A stretch of DNA of 11,474 bases from an uncultured archaeon (GTDB lineage: Archaea > Thermoproteota > Nitrososphaeria > Nitrososphaerales > CALBXV01), in contig CALBXV010000282.1 in assembly GCA_937890045.1 (NCBI GenBank), positions 1 to 11,474 of the forward strand, written 5' to 3'. The position numbers and the translations under genes were made by a program. A model generated the notes under the pieces. The model saw only the letters and a program-made list of their open reading frames with translations. It had not been told where the DNA came from and searched no databases. Shown here in pieces: positions 6,926 through 11,474 of the stretch; the first letter of the stretch is position 1; every line of letters starts with the position of its first letter.

Positions 6926-7864
6926 ATGGCTAATCCTTTGACCTCGCCAGCATTTGTAAAAATGTTACAAGAGGACTTACGTCAGGTTGATGAGGATTCA
7001 AAGAAGTATAATGATCTTCATAGTAAAAAGGAGCAGATATTTGATATTATTACCGACTCTACCAGAGCATGGGAAGAGTGGACATCTGTATCAGCTCTTA
7101 CTGACATACCGCAGTTCAACGGTAGGTTGACAACCCTTGGTATTACACCGGGATATTCAACTAAAATTGAACCTGCTGAGTACGCTGGTAAAACAATGGC
7201 GAGCAGAAAATTGTTTGATGATTTACAGTACGACATCTTGATGGATTTAGCTGCGCAATTGAAAAACTCCGCTTACAGGGTTAGGGATAAAAATGCTGTT
7301 AAGATTTTTGCTAACGCAACATCTGCAGCATTTGATTTTATGCCTAGTCAGGAAGAGGGTTTGGCTCTTGCTAGTAACAGCCATACAACTAAGGTTCCCG
7401 GAGTTTCCACTTCTAGTGGATTTGATAATCTTGGAACATCTGCGTTGAATGCTGTTTCTGTTGCAGCTACAAGAATTTTGATGAGGAAGTTTAGAGCGGC
7501 TAATGGTGAAAGAATTGACATGGGCGATAGTTATTGCCTGTTAGTTCCTGATGACCTGTTCTTTAAGGCATCAGAAATCAATAAGACGGTTCTCGAAGTT
7601 GATAGTGCGAATAACAACGTGAATATGCAAAAAGGTTTATATGGTATTATAAACTGGTTGCGTCTTAGCGACACAAGTACTACTAGTTGGGGTATGCTGG
7701 ATACAACTACTATGAAGAAAAACTTCAAGTGGATACAGCGTGCCGATGCGGAAACAAATAACACAATTGATTTCGACACGTTTTCGCTTCAAAATTCTGT
7801 ATATGAAAGACATGCTGGTGGCTTTATTGACTGGAGAAGTTATTTCCACAATAACGTTACATAA
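6926..7864 (+). CDS. Probable major capsid protein, HK97-fold type
   Basis: This is the likely main shell protein. It has 312 residues, within the range of small HK97-fold capsid proteins. The N-terminus is helical and charged (about residues 1-50), followed by a segment (TTLGITPGYSTKIEPAEYAGK, about 69-89) and MASRKLFDDLQYDILMDL, matching the usual order of E-loop-like strands followed by the long spine helix. RVRDKNAVKIFANATSAAF and NLGTSALNAVSVAATRIL look like the A-domain entry and its helices, and DSYCLLVPDDLFFKASEI is a typical strand-turn-helix of the capsid core. The end (ERHAGGFIDWRSYFHNNVT) is beta-rich. No cleavable pro-domain or fused protease is visible. Support for the call comes from the position after scaffold and decoration genes, the strongest ribosome binding site in the region and the terminator immediately downstream. 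Sequence similarity alone has not been tested. Confidence 0.82.
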   Translation: MANPLTSPAFVKMLQEDLRQVDEDSKKYNDLHSKKEQIFDIITDSTRAWEEWTSVSALTDIPQFNGRLTTLGITPGYSTKIEPAEYAGKTMASRKLFDDLQYDILMDLAAQLKNSAYRVRDKNAVKIFANATSAAFDFMPSQEEGLALASNSHTTKVPGVSTSSGFDNLGTSALNAVSVAATRILMRKFRAANGERIDMGDSYCLLVPDDLFFKASEINKTVLEVDSANNNVNMQKGLYGIINWLRLSDTSTTSWGMLDTTTMKKNFKWIQRADAETNNTIDFDTFSLQNSVYERHAGGFIDWRSYFHNNVT

Positions 7865-7874
7865 GCATATTAAT

Positions 7875-7908
7875 GGATATATGCTCCCCTTTTGGGGAGC
7901 ATGTGTCT
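7875..7908 (+). terminator. Strong hairpin terminator after the capsid gene
   Basis: ATGCTCCCC (7881-7889) pairs perfectly with GGGGAGCAT (7894-7902) around a TTTT loop. Pairing continues outwards with A-T, G-C and G-T pairs to 7875/7908, giving a stem of about 15 base pairs. The following bases (GTGTCTCTTTGCG) are T-rich but have no long T run, so termination may be partial. A terminator after the capsid gene is common in phages and sets capsid expression above that of downstream genes. Confidence 0.75.
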
Positions 7909-7927
7909 CTTTGCGTTAACGGGTAAG

Positions 7928-7946
7928 CCGTGGTTTGATTCCACGG
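7928..7946 (+). other. Hairpin resembling a tRNA arm in the leader of the beta-helix gene
   Basis: CCGTGG (7928-7933) pairs with CCACGG (7941-7946) around the 7-base loop TTTGATT. A 7-base loop on a 5-6 pair stem is the geometry of a tRNA T arm or anticodon arm. The bases just upstream (GCGTTAACGGGTAAGC at 7913-7928) resemble a D arm. No full cloverleaf could be closed, so this is reported as a structured leader element, not a tRNA gene. It could influence stability or translation of the downstream message. Confidence 0.45.
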
Positions 7947-7968
7947 GGCAGCGATGTTCCTGATTCTT

Positions 7969-7976
7969 AAGGAGAG
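7969..7976 (+). promoter_or_regulatory. Ribosome binding site that decides the start of the beta-helix gene
   Basis: AAGGAGAG lies 4 bases before the ATG at 7981. An in-frame ATG at 7954 exists further up but has no such site and lies within the structured leader, so 7981 is the better start. TCCT at 7958-7961 could pair with AGGA at 7970-7973, giving a weak hairpin over the site. Confidence 0.75.
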
Positions 7977-7980
7977 TAAT

Positions 7981-8922
7981 ATGGGTTTTACTAATTTCCC
8001 AAACGGAGTTACAAGTTTTGGAGTTCCTCTGTTTGGCAGTTCGGGCAGTGGTATAGTTACTGGTAATGTATTTTTTGTTGATAGTGGCCATGATCTGGCT
8101 GCAGACGCAGGAAATGCCGGCCAGAGAAACCAGCCATTTGCCACTGTAGATTTCGCAGTTGGGCAGTGTACTGCAAATAACGGTGATGTGATATATGTAC
8201 TACCGGGACATGCAGAAACTTTATCGGCGGCTGATGCTATTGATATAGACGTGGCTAGTGTTAGTGTTATAGGTATTGGTAACGGAACAGATAGACCGAC
8301 TTTTACTTATGATAATGCAGCCGGTGAAATAGTAATCGGTGCAGATAATGTACTGGTTGAAAACATCGTATGTAATGCTAGTGTTACTACTGTACTAATT
8401 GGTATTTCTATTGAAGATGGTGTTGATTATGCTACAATCCGTAATTGTCAATTTGGTGTTGATGCTACAGGTACTGACGAGTTTAATGCAACAATACATA
8501 TTGCCAATAACAACACAGGTACTGTTATTGAGAACTGTATAATTGACAATGGAATAGGCGCAGCTGTTGCAGGTATTCATATGGATGCTGATACGGCAAT
8601 GACAACTATTAGGGGCAATATTATACGCGGAGATTATTCTACTGCTAATATTGTAGGTGATACGACACTATCAACAAATGTATTGATTCAAGGGAATATT
8701 CTCGAGAATGGCATTGGTGGTAATTTGAATGCACAACCTGGAATAGAGTTGCTTACAGCAACTACTGGAACTATAGCCAATAATTATATTGTATGTGACC
8801 TTTCTACTAAGGCTGCATCTGTAGTTGCTGATACATGTTTGTTATTTGAGAATTATTACAATGAGGATATTAGTGGAGCTGCTACTGGTGGTATTATAGG
8901 TACTGCATCTGCTGATGATTAA
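7981..8922 (+). CDS. Parallel beta-helix virion protein, probable head fibre or capsid-surface protein
   Basis: This gene encodes about 313 residues. After an N-terminal anchor (MGFTNFPNGVTSFGVPLFGS) comes GNVFFVDSGHDL and then QPFATVDFAVGQCTANNGDVIYVLPGHAETL, the entry sequence of pectate-lyase-like right-handed beta helices in phage surface proteins. The rest is a run of coils with regular hydrophobic and asparagine positions (VLVENIVCNASVTTVLIG, ATIRNCQFGV, TVIENCIIDNG, TTIRGNIIRG, VLIQGNILENG, GTIANNYIVC), about 20-25 residues per turn. No catalytic carbohydrate-lyase residues can be assigned with confidence. It has no signal peptide. Its place just after the capsid gene suggests a head fibre or decoration, perhaps for binding to sugars on surfaces or cells. 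A tail spike is less likely this far from tail genes. It is a one-gene unit set between two strong hairpins. Confidence 0.82.
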   Translation: MGFTNFPNGVTSFGVPLFGSSGSGIVTGNVFFVDSGHDLAADAGNAGQRNQPFATVDFAVGQCTANNGDVIYVLPGHAETLSAADAIDIDVASVSVIGIGNGTDRPTFTYDNAAGEIVIGADNVLVENIVCNASVTTVLIGISIEDGVDYATIRNCQFGVDATGTDEFNATIHIANNNTGTVIENCIIDNGIGAAVAGIHMDADTAMTTIRGNIIRGDYSTANIVGDTTLSTNVLIQGNILENGIGGNLNAQPGIELLTATTGTIANNYIVCDLSTKAASVVADTCLLFENYYNEDISGAATGGIIGTASADD

Positions 8923-8945
8923 TAAGTAAGAAGTTTTTAATTCTA

Positions 8946-8986
8946 ATGATTGGGCTGGGGCAGGGGTAACCTTGTCCCACCATCAT
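8946..8986 (+). terminator. Long hairpin with GNRA-type loop, possible terminator
   Basis: TGGGGCAGGG (8956-8965) pairs with CCTTGTCCCA (8970-8979), with two G-T pairs, around the loop GTAA (8966-8969), a GNRA tetraloop. After a two-base bulge the lower stem continues with GG/CC and ATGAT/ATCAT, separated by one bulged T, for about 17 pairs in total. The bases after it (TCATTACTATTT) hold only a short T run, so it could be a weak terminator, an RNA processing site or a structure protecting the transcript end. It sits in the 90-base gap before the gene at 9013. Confidence 0.55.
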
Positions 8987-9012
8987 TCATTACTATTTAG
9001 AGGAGAAGCTGG

Positions 9013-9798
9013 ATGGTTATAAAGAAAACAAAGAAGAAACAGGCAGTAAAGAAAGAAGTTGAGGAAAAGATAGTTAAGGACAGTACAGAGAAACCGGGTA
9101 TATTGGTGGACGAGTCTGAACTGGCAGAGCTTAAGAAGTATAAGGCTATTGTAGAAGAAGCCAATGCAAGGGTAGCACCGGCCGGTAAAGTCGTAGATGA
9201 TGGTTATAAATATTTTGCTGACTTTGATAAGGGAAGTTCTGTACCTGCATGGGCATTACCAAGGCAAACCGAAACATTAGAGAGCGAAGTAAATAGAATT
9301 AGTAGTATGTTAAAAAAGAAAGAGGTTCCGATAGAAGAGATTCCTTATGCTGAAGCTGATCATAAACGAAGATCGGAACGGCTAGAACAGATTAAGAATT
9401 CTAAGCCGAAACTAACCGGTTTACAAAGAGATGAATTAAAAAAGAAGAGAGACAAGCTTGCTGATGAAATAACAAGAAGTAAGTTTACAAAGTTGGAAAT
9501 GGAAAAGGGACTGGCTGATCCTCATGACGAAGCATTTAGAATGTCTGAGCCATGTATTAATATGGACACAGAAGAAGCTAGGCGTATGGGTATTTCGGTT
9601 TCTGCAAATGGCAAGGTAAGTCGCAGTGTTGCGGAGAATGCATGGAAAATGATGTCTACATTACTTGAAGACACCCCTGCTAATCCCAATTCAGAAATGT
9701 TAAGAAATGACACTGGCAAGTCTAAGCGCAATATGATCACTGTTCCGGAAGGTTTTGATTATAATAAATTAGAAAAGAAAAAAGAGTTGGTTGGATAA
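9013..9798 (+). CDS. Lysine-rich protein of unknown function in the head-tail region
   Basis: This gene encodes 261 residues, starting after AGAGGAG at 8999-9005. I do not recognise the family. The N-terminus is a strongly basic, then mixed-charge helix (MVIKKTKKKQAVKKEVEEK), probably coiled coil or DNA-contacting. A middle region (about 62-84: VDDGYKYFADFDKGSSVPAWALPR) looks folded. A long charged helical stretch runs from about 85 to 165, rich in lysine and glutamate. A C-terminal part has DPHDEAFRMSEPCINMDTEE and a short beta turn (SVSANGKVSRSVAENAW). It has one cysteine and no membrane segment. Placed between the beta-helix gene and the adaptor, it is probably a minor virion or internal head protein, or a DNA-contacting assembly factor. 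The role is inferred from position and charge only. Confidence 0.75.
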   Translation: MVIKKTKKKQAVKKEVEEKIVKDSTEKPGILVDESELAELKKYKAIVEEANARVAPAGKVVDDGYKYFADFDKGSSVPAWALPRQTETLESEVNRISSMLKKKEVPIEEIPYAEADHKRRSERLEQIKNSKPKLTGLQRDELKKKRDKLADEITRSKFTKLEMEKGLADPHDEAFRMSEPCINMDTEEARRMGISVSANGKVSRSVAENAWKMMSTLLEDTPANPNSEMLRNDTGKSKRNMITVPEGFDYNKLEKKKELVG

Positions 9799-9813
9799 AA
9801 GAAGAGAGGCAAA

Positions 9814-10743
9814 ATGGACGGACAAGAGATGAAATATCGAGTGCAATTACTCCTCGATGAAGAAACTGGTGGCGACTTTCTGGATGAAAAAACAGTATAT
9901 GATTTTCTGAACGAAGGTGCGCTGGAAGTTGCAAGGTTGACTAGTGCGCTAACAACCACACAGTCAATTACTACGGTAGCAGACCAGACCGGCTATACAC
10001 TAAATGCTGATTACCTGAAGATGTATTTAAAAGATAGAAGCGGACACTTCTTTATTAAATATAACGATGGTACGAATAATACTTTTATCAAGTGGGTTCC
10101 GTACGAAGATATCATTATTAGTGACGATACTACTTCTGTTCTTATACCTACTAGGTTTAGTATTACTGACGACCCGACACTAGATAGTCAGGAGGCTGGT
10201 ACGGCAACAGGTTCTGGTTCATTGGGTGCTAGTAGCGGCGAAGCCACATTAACGGATAGTGCAGCCGATTTTAGTGATGTAAGCGCAGGTGATATCGTAC
10301 ACAATACCACAGATAGTTCTAGTGGTGTCGTTGTTTCTAAGACTTCATCTACCGTACTTGTAACTGCACTCTTTCCCAACGATCCTAGTGCAAGTGTTGA
10401 TAAGGATTGGGATAGTTCTGATGCTTACGTGATACAACCACAGGGAAGGTTTAGACTAGTTCTAGACCCTCCCCCAAGTACGGCAGGTCATACGATAACG
10501 TTTTATTATGCAAGTAAGCCGGCTCCTGTGTGGTCAGCGTTTAGAACATTTAGGTATCCACCGCATTTAAGTTTAGCAACAATTAAATATGCGGTATGGT
10601 TATTGAAGTACAGGGATAGGGAACCTAGTTTTGGTGATAAATTATATTTGTCTGCCGATAATATATTGCGTAGAGGCAAGGTTGATATGGACAGGGCACT
10701 TAATCGAAATAGAATACGGGTTAATATGAAGGTTAGGAACTAA
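9814..10743 (+). CDS. Probable head-tail adaptor (connector) protein with an inserted beta domain
   Basis: This protein probably forms the ring below the portal that links head to tail, like gp4 of P22-type or gp11 of T7-type phages. It has 309 residues. The N-terminal helices (MKYRVQLLLDEETGGDFLDEKTVYDFLNEGALEVAR, about 6-41) and the C-terminal helix block (LSLATIKYAVWLLKYRDREP..., about 252-305, ending in a basic tail) match the usual adaptor plan: helix, helix, beta region, long helix. Between them, from about residue 128 to 210, lies a glycine/serine-rich inserted beta domain (GEATLTDSAADFSDVSAGDI then STVLVTALF and DAYVIQPQG), longer than in minimal adaptors. RFRLVLDPPP returns to the core. 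AGAGAGG lies 9 bases before the start. Gene order (before the gp10-like gene) supports the call. A general tail connector is the alternative. Confidence 0.75.
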   Translation: MDGQEMKYRVQLLLDEETGGDFLDEKTVYDFLNEGALEVARLTSALTTTQSITTVADQTGYTLNADYLKMYLKDRSGHFFIKYNDGTNNTFIKWVPYEDIIISDDTTSVLIPTRFSITDDPTLDSQEAGTATGSGSLGASSGEATLTDSAADFSDVSAGDIVHNTTDSSSGVVVSKTSSTVLVTALFPNDPSASVDKDWDSSDAYVIQPQGRFRLVLDPPPSTAGHTITFYYASKPAPVWSAFRTFRYPPHLSLATIKYAVWLLKYRDREPSFGDKLYLSADNILRRGKVDMDRALNRNRIRVNMKVRN

Positions 10744-10750
10744 TTCTCTT

Positions 10751-11474
10751 ATGGCTATACCAAGAAGAAAAAGAGGAAGTATAGATAAAGAGTTGGAACC
10801 ATTTCAGTTTGGACTGGATGGTAAACTAGTTACATCTGTTGATCCTACTCGTATCCTTACAGTATCTGATAGCGGTGAAACGAGGCAAGATAATTTTAAA
10901 AGCTTAAAGAATATTCGTTATACCGATAACGGTATACGCGGTGTTAGGGGGATGACCAAGATTAATTCTACGGCATTATCTAGTCATCCTAAAGTTAGAA
11001 ATATACATCACTTTTCAAAGTCACAACCTGCTGAAAGTCATGTGCTTGTACATGCTTTCAATAGTGGACTTACACAATCTAAAGTGTTCAAGAATGATAC
11101 TGCTATACCGAATACTGGTGATTTTAGCGGTACAGCATTACATACCGATGCTTCGGGGTCGGGTAAGGGTAGATTTGAAAATGCACAGTTGGGTAGGATG
11201 TTATATTGTAATGGTGTAGAGACTATGGTATGGGGCGGTGATGAATCTAGGTTGTCAAAGTTTGTTATTTTTGATCCCAATGGTACATTTCTTTATGATT
11301 ATACGGAAAAAGTACAGAACACACTTACTGACGCTGATAATGTAGCTACGCTGAAACGCGTATCTGGTGTGGGTAGTGAAACTAAATTGTTATTACATTG
11401 TGATGGGAGCGATGCTTCGACTACGATAACGGATAATTCTCCGGTATCACCACATACAGTAACAGCCGTTGGTA
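10751..11474 (+). CDS. Head-closure / tail protein (P22 gp10-like stopper), partial, with LamG-like domain starting at the edge
   Basis: An open frame begins 7 bases after the adaptor stop and runs past the right edge, giving 241 residues. AGGAAC at 10735-10740 is a likely ribosome binding site. The start is basic (MAIPRRKRGSIDKELEPFQFG), followed by a region (DPTRILTVSD, NFKSLKNIRYTDNGIRGVRGM) with the 'list of nodes, ground truth, G-x-R-G' turn pattern found in phage packaged-DNA stabilisation and stopper proteins. The middle is beta-rich and propeller-like (residues about 80-185). At residues 213-240 the motif LLLHCDGSDASTTITDNSPV begins a LamG/concanavalin-like domain typical of phage structural proteins that bind sugars or capsid surfaces. 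The position after the adaptor fits a stopper or tail tube component. The C-terminal half is outside the window, so the assignment is moderate. Confidence 0.72.
   Translation, partial: MAIPRRKRGSIDKELEPFQFGLDGKLVTSVDPTRILTVSDSGETRQDNFKSLKNIRYTDNGIRGVRGMTKINSTALSSHPKVRNIHHFSKSQPAESHVLVHAFNSGLTQSKVFKNDTAIPNTGDFSGTALHTDASGSGKGRFENAQLGRMLYCNGVETMVWGGDESRLSKFVIFDPNGTFLYDYTEKVQNTLTDADNVATLKRVSGVGSETKLLLHCDGSDASTTITDNSPVSPHTVTAVG

Noticed and set aside
7881..7953. Complete tRNA gene using GCTCCCC as 5' acceptor and GGGCAGC as 3' acceptor.
   Set aside because: The acceptor has a C-C mismatch, no anticodon stem can be formed and the 5' strand is better explained as part of the terminator hairpin.
7857..8144. 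Reverse-strand open frame over the capsid-to-beta-helix gap.
   Set aside because: It covers the terminator and two gene ends in antisense, and has no ribosome binding site or protein-like features.
1..11474. Defence system, toxin-antitoxin pair, CRISPR array, retroelement or insertion sequence.
   Set aside because: All sizeable genes fit a single head-tail assembly operon; no repeats, terminal inverted repeats, reverse transcriptase or toxin-like motifs were seen.

Overview
The window is a stretch of the virion-assembly region of an uncharacterised tailed double-stranded DNA phage (or prophage). Every supported gene lies on the + strand, genes are tightly packed with short gaps or small overlaps, and the order is the classic one: large terminase, portal, scaffold, decoration, major capsid, head-tail adaptor, stopper/tail gene. 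The DNA is AT-rich and uses ATA, AGA and AGG codons freely. Strong AGGAG-type ribosome binding sites point to a bacterial host, but nothing identifies the host. The head-tail genes (a P22 gp4-like adaptor followed by a P22 gp10-like gene) suggest a short-tailed phage. This is an inference, because no tape measure, sheath or tail tube gene falls inside the window.

Layout. Bases 1-83 hold the last codons of an upstream gene. A gap of about 135 bases carries a possible sigma70-type promoter. Then come a small beta-rich protein of unknown role (219-689), the large terminase (699-2471), the portal (2482-4437), a small helical protein overlapping the portal end (4427-4753), a probable scaffold (4775-5542), a zinc-ribbon protein translationally coupled to it (5542-5997), a probable decoration protein (6061-6870) and the probable major capsid protein with a very strong ribosome binding site (6926-7864). 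A strong terminator hairpin follows the capsid gene. Next is a parallel beta-helix virion protein (7981-8922), then a second long hairpin with a GNRA-type loop, a lysine-rich protein of unknown role (9013-9798), a probable head-tail adaptor with an inserted beta domain (9814-10743), and a tail/stopper gene that runs off the window end (10751 onward) just as a LamG-like domain begins.

How the parts work together: the portal and scaffold nucleate the procapsid, the major capsid protein forms the shell, the decoration protein and perhaps the beta-helix protein coat it, the terminase pumps DNA through the portal, and the adaptor and stopper proteins close the filled head and join the tail. I saw no defence system, CRISPR array, insertion sequence or complete tRNA. 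The more unusual points are a terminase ATP-binding loop with its lysine in the displaced, lambda-gpA-like position, a zinc-ribbon protein inside the head operon, a beta-helix gene set between two strong hairpins with a partly tRNA-like leader, and a similar inserted beta domain that seems to occur in two different virion proteins.
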